Source: Dyadobacter flavalbus (GTDB lineage Bacteria > Bacteroidota > Bacteroidia > Cytophagales > Spirosomataceae). From it: a DNA stretch of 64,000 bases. The stretch's first letter is position 1. Each line of letters starts with the position of its first letter. The DNA is taken from positions 496,001 to 560,000 of the forward strand of contig NZ_VBSN01000027.1 in the NCBI RefSeq assembly GCF_006149045.1, written 5' to 3'. The notes beneath the pieces were generated by a model, which was not told the DNA's origin, did no database searches, and saw nothing but the letters and a program-made list of their open reading frames with translations. A program made the translations under genes and the position numbers. Shown one piece after another: positions 56,101-63,844 of this stretch.

Positions 56101-56394
56101 AAGCGTGGCGCCGTTGTCCGGAACTGAAATCGTATAATTTCCGGTTCCGTCCGTAGTTGTTCCCGTGCTTGTACCTTTCACCACGACGTTCACGCCGGGA
56201 AGGCCTTCGCCGTTTGTCTTGTCTGTTACTTTTCCTTTTAATGTTTTATCTGCATTGATGACAGCAGCAGGACCGGATTCAATCTTGTTATGGGCAACTG
56301 CCATAAGCGAGCATGAAAGTGCAGGCAGCAGACATAAAGAATTCCGGATATTCCTCATTCGGAACATCCATTTTTTGGTATCGGTATTTTTCAT
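53167..56394 (-). CDS. SusC/RagA-family TonB-dependent outer-membrane receptor
   Basis: Predicted 1075-residue transporter. A signal peptide (to about residue 36) precedes a carboxypeptidase-D-like domain (LKGKVTDKTNGEGLPGVNVVVKG in part, about 50-130), the plug domain with VVVIGYGTARKSDLTGAV and DGVMLPQG near 205, and the 22-strand barrel ending GYPKPTTYMAGLQIAF. VSVEVLKDASSTAIYGARGANGV is the SusC signature, here around residue 235. Its partner susD follows immediately. A 710-base upstream gap holds two palindromes. It imports an oligomer not identifiable from context. Confidence 0.95.
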   Translation of the reverse strand: MKNTDTKKWMFRMRNIRNSLCLLPALSCSLMAVAHNKIESGPAAVINADKTLKGKVTDKTNGEGLPGVNVVVKGTSTGTTTDGTGNYTISVPDNGATLVFSFVGYISQEIAVGNRSELDVAIESDSKALSEVVVIGYGTARKSDLTGAVGSVKEEQLKERPAPSLNQALQGKVSGVQVNVNSGRPGGRSNVRIRGFSSINSSNNPLYVVDGVMLPQGTQNQYSSAIDYINPNDIVSVEVLKDASSTAIYGARGANGVILIQTKKGRSGEGVITYNVDVSVPTIGPKRPHTLNAQQYLDVEDLAYANIEKFDPAGWASGKYANLNPQTRRRDFSVQHPDVFTLAPDGSYKPNYDTDWFKEATQNKISQNHQLGFSGGNERTTYALSLGYRDDQGLLKESYLNRYSTRFSIDDQVKKWLKIGATLSYNNQSENLVDINDAVPRQMVEDFPFLPVRYPNGTFANNRDYPQAEGSFSSIHRLTGRKYIVNTATTLGSLYGNLTLAKGLELRSVLGINVVNQEVNQSQTRTLAISEFGTASKDARKETFWSWENYLTYNKTVGIHAFNALAGISWQKTNVATTAASVRNFSTDYFGYENLGAGATLPGVNSGAQSFAFNSYFGRVNYTLLDKYLVTFTGRADGSSKFGDNHKFAFFPSAALAWKVSDEEFLKGNSVISGLKLRTSYGLTGNSEIPPYSSLSLLSSTYATVYNDARVSGTGINRLANPDLKWEKTAQTDAGIEISFLKGRISVEADFYYRKTTDMLLDAPVPRSSGYAVIRKNIGSMQNKGFEFTLNTTNIERGDFTWNTSFNISLNRNKVLSLATPSDIFGVGGPNFTNQTGIIRIGEPVGSFWGLIREGTWSEAERDQAAKFTSYRNNLTMLPGDIKYRDINGDGAITDADRTIIGNGSPKAWGTFSNTVRFKNFDLTFDVQYSYGNDVMDMTLHPSEDRVSIANSYTTVLNAWTPTNQNTPVAQIRETRAGYVTNVDSHWIFDGSFLRGRNLLLGYNIPSDVVSKIKLSKLRVYLSAQNFFLLTKYPHGDPEVTPTNGDQNSNVFSQGMIWHGYPKPTTYMAGLQIAF

Positions 56395-56508
56395 CTAAGG
56401 TCTGTGTTAGTTAAACGTTCTTCATTGAATAATGGAAATTGTAAGTACTTTTTTGTTTTAAAGATTTAAGTCAGTCAGGTTGTTTTTTCATCATAAGCCA
56501 GGTTTTAA

Positions 56509-56518
56509 GTTACGTAAC
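56509..56518. promoter_or_regulatory. Palindrome GTTACGTAAC upstream of susC
   Basis: A perfect ten-base palindrome about 115 bases upstream of the susC start, in a position suited to a regulator. No matching regulator gene is in the window. Confidence 0.35.
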
Positions 56519-56844
56519 ATGAAAGAATGTTTATTGCTGGATTTGTTTAACTTATTATTAATATGCTTATAGTCAAATATTAATACAATTTATCTCAAAC
56601 TACTTCTGGCCAGGAAAGTCAGTTAACTATTAATCCGGAAAGCAGAATAATTAAAAAGCAACAATGCTGCCGTTTATGAAGGGGTTATTGAATATTAACT
56701 TTTCCGGCATTTCAGCCCTGGTGACTGGTTTGGGTTTTATTATGCCAAATCTGGAATTAATTAAATCGCTTAAAAACATGTTGCAATATTATAATATTTA
56801 ACAAGAATATTTAAATGGCGTCCAAAGAAAAACATAAATATTTG

Positions 56845-56858
56845 TGCAAACGTTTGCA
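56845..56858. promoter_or_regulatory. LacI/GalR-type operator-like palindrome
   Basis: TGCAAACGTTTGCA, a perfect 14-base palindrome with the central CG typical of LacI/GalR-family operators (GCAAACGTTTGC). It lies about 450 bases upstream of susC and 247 past the end of the Gfo/Idh/MocA gene. The regulator is not in the window. Confidence 0.6.
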
Positions 56859-57034
56859 GAAATAATAGTTCATAAAAGTGTTCATTCCATGTAATCAGAT
56901 ACTTAGCTCCATTCCTGTATAAGAAAAGTAGCTGCGGCACGTATTCATACTATTTCTGAATGTTAAGTTTGGATGATCTTTTTTACCGCAGAAAGAAGTC
57001 TAAACAGCTGTACAGATACTTATGGCCGGCAAAG

Positions 57035-57082
57035 AAAAAAGCCCATCAAACCAGCCTGTGTCCGGCTGGTCTGATGGGCTTT
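57035..57082 (-). terminator. Terminator of the Gfo/Idh/MocA gene
   Basis: An 18-pair stem with one A/C mismatch (57038-57056 with 57064-57082) and a seven-base loop. On the minus strand it ends in six T, 23 bases after the stop at 57105. It separates this gene from susC. Confidence 0.92.
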
Positions 57083-57104
57083 CGGGTTCCTTGAAGTAAG
57101 GAGG

Positions 57105-58196
57105 TTAAACAAGGTCTACGGTACGGCCTGTTTTAACAGATTCATCGCATGCAAAAGCAATCTGCAGACTGGTAACGGCATCCTGAAGATGGTCCGTAAG
57201 ATCCAGGTTTTCTGTAATTGCTTTCAGGAAATAACGCTGTTCACGGTTGCAAAGCTCCTGATGATCCGGTTCGTCTTCCAGATTGATCCACGTATCCTGA
57301 TGTACGAATTCATCCTGCTCGTTCAGTTCGGCATGATGCACGCGGATGGATTCGGTTTTTGTATGCGCTTCAACAGAAGACGATTTGCCGCTTCCGCCTG
57401 CATCTTTGGCCACGATGGAAGCGGAGCCCTTCGGTCCGATCACATCCTTTACAAAGAATGCAGTTTCACTGATCATTGGTCCCCAGCCGGCTTCATACCA
57501 GCCTACGGAACCATCTTCAAACCAGATCTGAAGCTGGCCGTAATTGTAATTTCCTGCCGGAATATCTTCCGTCATGCGTGCGCCGATGGCATTCACACGC
57601 AACGGCTTCGAGCGTGTCATCTGGCACATCACATCAATGTAATGAACGCCGCAGTCTACAATCGGGCTCAGGCTTTTCATCAGATTACGGTGAACGCTCC
57701 ACATGTAGCCATGGCTCTGCTGATTCAGGTTCATGCGCATGACAAGCGGCTTTCCGAGATTCTGTGCTTCGGCAACGAAACGTTCCCAGGAAGGATGCAC
57801 GCGCAGAATATAGCCTACTACAACTTTCTTGCCGGCTTTCTGCGCAGCTTCAACAACTCTTTTAGCACCTTCAACAGTATCTGCAAGCGGTTTTTCTATA
57901 AAAACATGCGCGCCATGCTCCAATGCCATGACAGCAAAGTTTTCATGCGTATCGGGGTAAGTGGAAATACAAACGGCATCCGGCCTGGTTTCTTTCAGCG
58001 CCGTTTCGTAGTCGCTGAACAGGCTGTATCCGCCGCCAAGCTTTTCATTCAGAACTTCCTTGCTTTTGCCGGTAGAGACGATCCCGCAAATCTCGAAACC
58101 GTCAAGTAGCTGATAAGCAAACGCATGGGATGCACCCATATTACCACAACCAACGACCAGAACGCGTAGTGGATTTCCATTTTGTGAAGATGACAT
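57105..58196 (-). CDS. Gfo/Idh/MocA-family oxidoreductase
   Basis: Predicted 363-residue NAD(P)-dependent sugar or cyclitol dehydrogenase. The Rossmann fold begins VLVVGCGNMGASHAFAYQLL near residue 12; VFIEKPLADTVEGAKRVVEAA holds the EKP motif with catalytic Lys, and IVDCGVHYIDVMCQMT carries Asp/His (GxHxxD-like). The C-terminal sheet domain binds substrate. The absence of a signal peptide implies cytoplasm. It is transcribed towards susC but separated by its own terminator. Context (susCD) suggests sugar catabolism, with no specific substrate. Confidence 0.9.
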   Translation of the reverse strand: MSSSQNGNPLRVLVVGCGNMGASHAFAYQLLDGFEICGIVSTGKSKEVLNEKLGGGYSLFSDYETALKETRPDAVCISTYPDTHENFAVMALEHGAHVFIEKPLADTVEGAKRVVEAAQKAGKKVVVGYILRVHPSWERFVAEAQNLGKPLVMRMNLNQQSHGYMWSVHRNLMKSLSPIVDCGVHYIDVMCQMTRSKPLRVNAIGARMTEDIPAGNYNYGQLQIWFEDGSVGWYEAGWGPMISETAFFVKDVIGPKGSASIVAKDAGGSGKSSSVEAHTKTESIRVHHAELNEQDEFVHQDTWINLEDEPDHQELCNREQRYFLKAITENLDLTDHLQDAVTSLQIAFACDESVKTGRTVDLV

Positions 58197-58415
58197 AATA
58201 AAATAGGTAGTGTTAATGATTTTGGGTTTTCAGGAACAGATGACTGCAGAACAAACAGAAGTTCATTTTTGTGTCAAAAATAGGCATTTTAATCTGTTTT
58301 TACCCCTGGACACTTTTTACTGAAAAAAAATATACAATCTGTTGTAGTAAAACTTTGAAAATTAAGAATATCTGCAAAATTTTGTATTAAAATCTACCCT
58401 CTATCTATTTGTTGT

Positions 58416-60452
58416 ATGTCAATTTGTTTACTTGGGCGCAAACTGTCCTGCGCTGTCCAAAGGAAGGCTGTTGCCTTTGCTTTTTTATCCTTCATTTCTT
58501 TTAATGCTTTTTCCCAGGAAGACTTCAAGCCAAAGTTCAGCGTTGTAGACCATGCTTCTCTGGAAATGAACGCCTATCCCGGCGACAGTACCGCCGATGC
58601 AGTTTATCTTTATGATTACGGGGATGTGACCTTTTCCTATGACAAGCTCAGAGGAATAATGATCAACATGGACACCTGGGTCAGGATCAAGATCCTGAAA
58701 GAATCCGCGCTGGACCGCGCATCTGTTTCGCTGCCGTATTATGACGGTTCCAGTGTAGACAAAGAGGAAGTTATTTCAGACCTGAGAGGATTTACCTACA
58801 ATCTGGAAGGAGGAAAAATAGTTGCCTCCGCACTGGACAAAAAGTCGGTGAAAAGAGAAAAGGTATCCGATGTGAATTATGTTCTGAAATTCAATTTGCC
58901 GAATGTAAAAAAAGGTTCTGTTATCGAGTATGCTTACAGCCGTACAACGCCGCTGAATGTCAGGGACAAACCGGATACATGGCGTTTTCAGGGCTCCATT
59001 CCTTCCAAATGGAGTGAGTACCGCATTGTCATTCCCCATTTTCTCAGTTACAAAACGACAATGAGCGGTTACCTTCCGCTTTATATCAACAAACAGGAAC
59101 AAACGGTTGTCAATGTAGGCCACAGCAGATTTGACGGTCAGGGAATTGCATACCGGTTTGTGGTTAAAGATGCTCCGGCTTTCGTAAATGAGCCTTATAT
59201 TACAACAGAGCTCGATTATCTTTCCAAAATCAACTTCGAACTGTCAAGCCTTTATATACCCGGAGAAATGACAAAGCATTATTCCCAAACCTGGAGTGAT
59301 GTTGAAAAAACACTGGATGAAGTAAACTGGTTTGGCGGTGAACTGCGGAAATCATCTTACCTGAAGGAAAAAAGGGACGAAATTATAAGGGCTGCAAAAA
59401 CGCCTGAGGAAAAAATGGAAATGGCTTATTCCAGTATTCAGAATTACATGAAATGGGACGGGTACGCCGGTCTGGGTTCTAATGGCGGCGTCAGGAAAGC
59501 TTATGACAACAGAAAAGGAAATGCCACGGAAATCAATCTTGTACTTACAACTTTGCTCCGGGAGCTTGAACTGGAATGTAATCCTGTACTTCTCAGCACA
59601 CGTTCACACGGACAGATTTACAAGGAAATTCCATTGCTTGAAAGTTTCAATTATGTAATCAGCCATGTGCAGATCGGCGAAAAGGAGTATTTGCTGGATG
59701 CAACACAGCCTTATGCAAAAGCCGGCCTGCTGCCCGAACATGCACTGAACGGTTCTGGAAGACTGATCCCCAGAAAAGGAGCGGGACGTTTTCTGGACAT
59801 CGTCCCGAAAGATAGTCAGAGCAAACTGGAAATGATCAATGCAGAAATTATTCCGGAGGAAGGAAGTGTCAAAGGTAATTATACCATTTCCTACGGCGGT
59901 TATGAAGCCCTTCGTTGGCGGGGAAAATATGTGAATGAACCGGAAAATGTGTTTCATGAGGATTTGAAAAAGCAGGCTCCGGAATGGACGATTCAGAATA
60001 TCGCTGTCAAAAATGCAAGTGAAGACCTGAAAAGTACTGTCAACGTAACCTGTGACTTTGAACTGCTGGATGAAAATTCGTCTCCCGATGTATTTTACTT
60101 TAATCCAATGATGGCCGGAAGATGGGCAAGCAATCCGCTGAAGTCAAAAGACCGGATTTATCCACTGGACCTTACAAGCGGAATCGCACACTCCTATATC
60201 GGCAACTTCAAACTGCCGGACGGATATATGCTGGAAGAAATTCCAAAGCCGGAAGTAATCGTGCTTCCTGAAAAAGCAGGAAAATTTGCTTATCAAATCC
60301 GTCAGACAGGAAACGTAATTCAGGTTAACAGTTCATTGCTGGTCAATAAAACCCGCTTTCTGCCGGATGAATATCATGATCTGAAAGAGTTTTTTGAAAG
60401 AGTCGTTCAGAAACATGCACAGCCGCTTGTCATCAAGAAAAGAGTCAACTGA
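58416..60452 (+). CDS. DUF3857 protein with degenerate transglutaminase domain
   Basis: Predicted 678-residue secreted protein. The N-terminus (about 1-34, ending NAFSQ) is a signal peptide; DUF3857 covers about 50-270 and a transglutaminase-like domain about 300-450. In the active family the Cys lies in GYGDCK; here the aligned stretch is KGNATEINL, with Glu372 at the Cys position, and FNYVIS replaces the catalytic His. The Asp in EYLLDATQ remains. It is therefore predicted catalytically inactive. Next gene (14 bases) is an intact-Cys relative, suggesting an enzyme/pseudoenzyme pair. Confidence 0.85.
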   Translation: MSICLLGRKLSCAVQRKAVAFAFLSFISFNAFSQEDFKPKFSVVDHASLEMNAYPGDSTADAVYLYDYGDVTFSYDKLRGIMINMDTWVRIKILKESALDRASVSLPYYDGSSVDKEEVISDLRGFTYNLEGGKIVASALDKKSVKREKVSDVNYVLKFNLPNVKKGSVIEYAYSRTTPLNVRDKPDTWRFQGSIPSKWSEYRIVIPHFLSYKTTMSGYLPLYINKQEQTVVNVGHSRFDGQGIAYRFVVKDAPAFVNEPYITTELDYLSKINFELSSLYIPGEMTKHYSQTWSDVEKTLDEVNWFGGELRKSSYLKEKRDEIIRAAKTPEEKMEMAYSSIQNYMKWDGYAGLGSNGGVRKAYDNRKGNATEINLVLTTLLRELELECNPVLLSTRSHGQIYKEIPLLESFNYVISHVQIGEKEYLLDATQPYAKAGLLPEHALNGSGRLIPRKGAGRFLDIVPKDSQSKLEMINAEIIPEEGSVKGNYTISYGGYEALRWRGKYVNEPENVFHEDLKKQAPEWTIQNIAVKNASEDLKSTVNVTCDFELLDENSSPDVFYFNPMMAGRWASNPLKSKDRIYPLDLTSGIAHSYIGNFKLPDGYMLEEIPKPEVIVLPEKAGKFAYQIRQTGNVIQVNSSLLVNKTRFLPDEYHDLKEFFERVVQKHAQPLVIKKRVN

Positions 60453-60466
60453 TCACACTATACAAC

Positions 60467-62401
60467 ATGAAAATCAAATTTCTGATATCCTGCATGCTAG
60501 TGCAGGTGTACATTGCCTTGTCGTCCAGCGTGTCCGGACAATCCTATGACGTCAGCAAGATCAGTCCGGAACTGATGAAAGATGCAGATGCTGTAATCCG
60601 GCTTGATGAAACTTTCTGGGAAATAGAATCCAAAGGCGAAGCCAGGCTGCACAGCCGCACCGTAGTAACGGTACTGAATGAAAAAGGAGAGGAGGAATAT
60701 AGCCGGCTAATGGTTGGCTACGACAAATTCACCAAGATTACGGATATCAGCGGAAGCCTGTATGCTGCCGATGGAAAGCTTGTGAAAAAGCTTAAAAACG
60801 CGGATATTGATGATTACGGATATGGTTCCTCGGGTGATGATATTACGGATGCAAGGGTAAAACTGGCGGATTTCGGCAAGAAAAGTTATCCTTACCCTTA
60901 TACAATCGAGTACAGCTATGAGACCAGAGACCGGAATATGATGTTTTATCCGAAATGGATGCCGGTTGCAAATGTGCATGCTGCGGTTGAGCATGCCGAA
61001 TACAAAATCAAGGCGCCGGCTGGATTCAAGTTCCGTTACAAAGAATACAACGGAATTTCACCGGTTAAAAAATCGGTAGCGGATGGCGCTGATGTATATC
61101 TCTGGACGATTGAAAACTATGCAGTAAATCCAAAACGAGACTTGTATCCATTGCCGCTCATGGAATTTACGCCGATGGTGATGGCGGCTCCGTCCGAATT
61201 CGAGATACAGGATTACAGGGGGAACTTTGACAGCTGGGAAGATTTAAGCCGGTTCTATTATACGTTAAATGCCGGCAGGGATGTGCTTCCGCCCGCGATT
61301 GTTTCTGAAATAAAAACATTGGTCAAAGATGTCAGGTCGGAAAAGGAGAAAGTGCAGCGGATTTACAAGTGGATGCAGTCCCGTTCCAGATATGTAAGTA
61401 TTCAGCTTGGCATCGGCGGCTGGCAAACCATAGATGCGCTCACTGTTGCAAACAAAGGTTACGGTGATTGCAAGGCGCTGACCAATTTTACACTTGCGGC
61501 ATTGCGGCAGGCAGGAATAACCTGTTACCCCGCACTGATCAGAGCAGGTGAAGGGGCTCAAATGAAAACAGATTTTCCGAGCAGCCAGTTTAATCATGTA
61601 ATTGCCTGCGCCATAGCCGCAAAGGATACCATGTGGCTGGAATGCACCAGCCAGACAACACAACCTGATTTTATGGGTACATTTACCGGCAGCCGTCATG
61701 CACTGCTGGTGATGCCGGAAGGCGGAAAACTGGTTTCAACGCGCGATTACAAATCCCATCATAATATCCGGAACAGCCGTACAAGCGTAAACCTGGAAGA
61801 AAGCGGAAATGGCCAGGTCGAAGTGCATGCATTGTATGCCGGCCTTCAGCAGGAATCCCGCAACCGTCTTTTACATAACGGAAATAAGGAGGAACAAAGG
61901 AAATGGCTGATGAATCATATAAACCTGCCAAGTCTTGATTTGCAGCAGTTTGAATTGATGGAAGGGAAAGATCAGGAGCCAACCATTACCGAAAAGCTGA
62001 GCCTGAATATAAGAAACTGCGCAACGAAAGCGGGTGCACGTTTATTCGTCAAGCCCAATTTGCTGAGCCGGCCCATGGAACTGCCTGTCTTGACGGAACG
62101 GACTACTGATTTTTATCTGCCTTTTTCAGAGTACAATTTTACAGATCTGGATACGGTTTCTTACGTAATTCCTGCGGCATACAAGCTGGAAACTACATTG
62201 CCTGCCTATCAGATCAGTTCATTGTTCGGTACCTATGAATCAAAAATAAGTTATGCGGATAACAAACTGGTTTGTTCCAGAAAACTGGTGCTCAACGGCG
62301 GACGTTATGAATCAAAGGATTTTGCTGCGTGGATTGATTTCCTTAAAAAGATCCGCAAGGCAGATCGGGCACAGGTTGTATTTGTGGAAAACAAGCCATA
62401 A
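60467..62401 (+). CDS. DUF3857/transglutaminase-like secreted protein
   Basis: Predicted 644-residue secreted protein; signal peptide ends near SSVSGQ (about residue 24). DUF3857 fills about 40-260; the transglutaminase-like domain (about 280-400) keeps Cys335 in GYGDCKALTNF and His in SQFNHVIACA, but has Glu in MWLECTSQ where Asp is usual. It starts 14 bases after the related gene and is co-transcribed. Substrate is unknown; such proteins are typical of Bacteroidota and may crosslink or cleave envelope proteins. Confidence 0.85.
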   Translation: MKIKFLISCMLVQVYIALSSSVSGQSYDVSKISPELMKDADAVIRLDETFWEIESKGEARLHSRTVVTVLNEKGEEEYSRLMVGYDKFTKITDISGSLYAADGKLVKKLKNADIDDYGYGSSGDDITDARVKLADFGKKSYPYPYTIEYSYETRDRNMMFYPKWMPVANVHAAVEHAEYKIKAPAGFKFRYKEYNGISPVKKSVADGADVYLWTIENYAVNPKRDLYPLPLMEFTPMVMAAPSEFEIQDYRGNFDSWEDLSRFYYTLNAGRDVLPPAIVSEIKTLVKDVRSEKEKVQRIYKWMQSRSRYVSIQLGIGGWQTIDALTVANKGYGDCKALTNFTLAALRQAGITCYPALIRAGEGAQMKTDFPSSQFNHVIACAIAAKDTMWLECTSQTTQPDFMGTFTGSRHALLVMPEGGKLVSTRDYKSHHNIRNSRTSVNLEESGNGQVEVHALYAGLQQESRNRLLHNGNKEEQRKWLMNHINLPSLDLQQFELMEGKDQEPTITEKLSLNIRNCATKAGARLFVKPNLLSRPMELPVLTERTTDFYLPFSEYNFTDLDTVSYVIPAAYKLETTLPAYQISSLFGTYESKISYADNKLVCSRKLVLNGGRYESKDFAAWIDFLKKIRKADRAQVVFVENKP

Positions 62402-62524
62402 AGACAATTGTTTGTCAAAAGGTTAAAATCTGTATATTATTGATTAAATCCAGCGAATATTCATAGCTTGTCAATCATTTACCTTTGACAAAAAAGATAT
62501 ACATTATCCTAAATATAATTCAGC

Positions 62525-63463
62525 ATGAACAAAGAATCGTGGCAGGGTATTTTTCCCGCATTGGTTACACCTTTTAAATCAGACGATACAATTGATTTTG
62601 AAATGTTCCGTAAAAATCTGGAAGTTCAGATTGAGGCGGGAGTTACCGGCGCTATTGTTTCGGGTTCATTGGGCGAGGCAAGTACGCTTACAAGAGCTGA
62701 AAAAATGGAGCTGATCAGGTTTGCCAAACAATTTGTTCCGGCCGGTTTTCCTGTTGTCCTGTGCATCGCAGAACAGTCCACAGCAGAGGCGGTCAGTATT
62801 GCAAAGGAAGCAGAATCCATCGGAGCAGACGGCTTGATGGTTTTGCCGCCCATGCGTTACAAAGCAGATGATCTTGAAACTGTTACCTATTTCAAAACCA
62901 TTGCACAAAGTACTGCTTTGCCGCTGATGATTTACAACAATCCGGTTGATTACAAGATTGAAGTGACGCTGGATATGTTTGAAGAGCTGGCCAAAATCCC
63001 GAATGTTCATGCTATCAAAGAATCCACCCGTGATGTAAGTAATGTGACAAGGTTGTTTAATCGTTTCGGGGATCGTTTCCGGATATTCTGCGGTGTTGAT
63101 ACATTGATTATGGAAGAAGTAATGCTTGGGGCAGACGGCGTTGTAGGCGGATTGGTGGATGCATTTCCAAAGGAGACGGTGGCAATTTTTAATTTTGTAA
63201 AAGCAGGCATGTATAAAGAGGCATTGAGCGTTTACCGCTGGTATCTGCCGCTTCTGGAACTGGATATTCATCCCAAGCTTGTACAGAATATCAAGCTTGC
63301 AGCAGCCGTTGCGGGAATCGGTTCAGAATATGTGCGTGCGCCCAGGCTGGTTCTGGAAGGTGCGGAAAGGGAAAAAGTTCTTGCCATTATCAACAAGGCA
63401 ATCGAAACGCAGCCTGCATTGCCGGATTATTTGAATTTAACAATAGATACGCCGGTTGCATAG
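62525..63463 (+). CDS. Dihydrodipicolinate synthase / N-acetylneuraminate lyase family aldolase
   Basis: Predicted 312-residue TIM-barrel lyase that uses a Schiff base. GIFPALVTPFKSDD opens the first strand; the Thr-Thr motif of DapA is altered to SGSLGEASTLTRAEK. The proton-relay Tyr is in MIYNNPVDYK and the Schiff-base Lys in VHAIKESTRDVSN near residue 165; GVDTLIMEEVMLGADG follows. It is not standard DapA. It precedes an NADP-type aldehyde dehydrogenase gene, an arrangement known from 4-hydroxyproline (deaminase plus ketoglutarate semialdehyde dehydrogenase) or pentose-acid pathways; the hydroxyproline reading is inferred. Confidence 0.87.
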   Translation: MNKESWQGIFPALVTPFKSDDTIDFEMFRKNLEVQIEAGVTGAIVSGSLGEASTLTRAEKMELIRFAKQFVPAGFPVVLCIAEQSTAEAVSIAKEAESIGADGLMVLPPMRYKADDLETVTYFKTIAQSTALPLMIYNNPVDYKIEVTLDMFEELAKIPNVHAIKESTRDVSNVTRLFNRFGDRFRIFCGVDTLIMEEVMLGADGVVGGLVDAFPKETVAIFNFVKAGMYKEALSVYRWYLPLLELDIHPKLVQNIKLAAAVAGIGSEYVRAPRLVLEGAEREKVLAIINKAIETQPALPDYLNLTIDTPVA

Positions 63464-63493
63464 CAAGGAGGCTCCTCCGGAGCCGCGCTATGC
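63458..63493. repeat. Hairpin over the stop codon of the DapA-family gene
   Basis: GCATAGC (63458-63464, containing the TAG stop) pairs with GCTATGC (63487-63493), enclosing GGCTCCTCCGGAGCC (63471-63485), hairpin 1 of the structured repeat. It appears to be a partial fourth copy of the repeat with a different closing stem. Confidence 0.6.
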
Positions 63494-63515
63494 CTTGAAA
63501 AGAATGTCGACTTTC

Positions 63516-63590
63516 TATAAACAGAGGGCTCCTCTGGAGCCGCTTGTGCGAACAGGCAGCATGCAACCGCAGAGCGGTTTCCTGTTTGTA
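63516..63590 (+). repeat. 75-base cloverleaf repeat, tandem copy 1
   Basis: Outer stem TATAAACAG (63516-63524) with CTGTTTGTA (63582-63590), nine pairs including one T-G. Inside: hairpin 1 GGCTCC-TCT-GGAGCC (63527-63541), hairpin 2 GCTTGT-GCGA-ACAGGC (63542-63557, a GNRA loop), linker AGCATGC, hairpin 3 AACCGC-AGA-GCGGTT (63565-63579). Confidence 0.85.
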
Positions 63591-63628
63591 GCAAAGAATG
63601 GTTAAATTTAAAATGTGCATATTGTTTC

Positions 63629-63703
63629 CATAAACAAAAGGCTCCTCCGGAGCCGTTTGTGCGAACAAGCAGCGTTCAACCGCAGAGCGGTTTCCTGTTT
63701 GTA
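63629..63703 (+). repeat. 75-base cloverleaf repeat, tandem copy 2
   Basis: Same length and layout as copy 1, 113 bases downstream after a 38-base spacer. Outer arms CATAAACAA/CTGTTTGTA are weaker (end mismatches). Hairpin 2 is GTTTGT-GCGA-ACAAGC: two bases changed on opposite arms relative to copy 1, pairing kept. Linker is AGCGTTC. Confidence 0.82.
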
Positions 63704-63740
63704 GCAAAGAATGGTTAAATTTAAATATGCATATTGTTTC

Positions 63741-63815
63741 TATAAACAGAGGGCTCCTCCGGAGCCGCTTGTGCGAACAGGCAGCATGCAACCGCAGAGC
63801 GGTTCCCTGTTTGTA
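63741..63815 (+). repeat. 75-base cloverleaf repeat, tandem copy 3
   Basis: Period 112 from copy 2, with a near-identical 37-base spacer before it (GCAAAGAATGG then A+T-rich). Same hairpins as copy 1; hairpin 1 loop is TCC. It ends 29 bases before the aldehyde-dehydrogenase start. Confidence 0.85.
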
Positions 63816-63844
63816 ATCATTCATCGACTGCTAACCCATAAAAT

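Larger units (their letters stand above)
56395..57034. other. Long regulatory gap upstream of susC
   Basis: About 640 bases without a gene, strongly A+T-rich. It contains GTTACGTAAC (56509-56518) and TGCAAACGTTTGCA (56845-56858), described separately. I could not see a convincing TTTG/TAnnTTTG pair on the minus strand for susC. Confidence 0.5.

Noticed and set aside
63516..63815. CRISPR array
   Set aside because: Both the 75-base units and the 37-38-base spacers are repeated; spacers are not unique and no cas genes are present.
63516..63815. Integron attC sites or true tRNA genes
   Set aside because: The cloverleaf is tRNA-sized but lacks an anticodon loop, T-loop and acceptor CCA; no integrase or attC core sites are seen.
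63390..63824. A 144-residue open frame on the minus strand across the repeats
   Set aside because: Its translation simply repeats with the DNA repeat period, overlaps the end of the DapA-family gene antisense, and has no start context. It is a by-product of the repeat.
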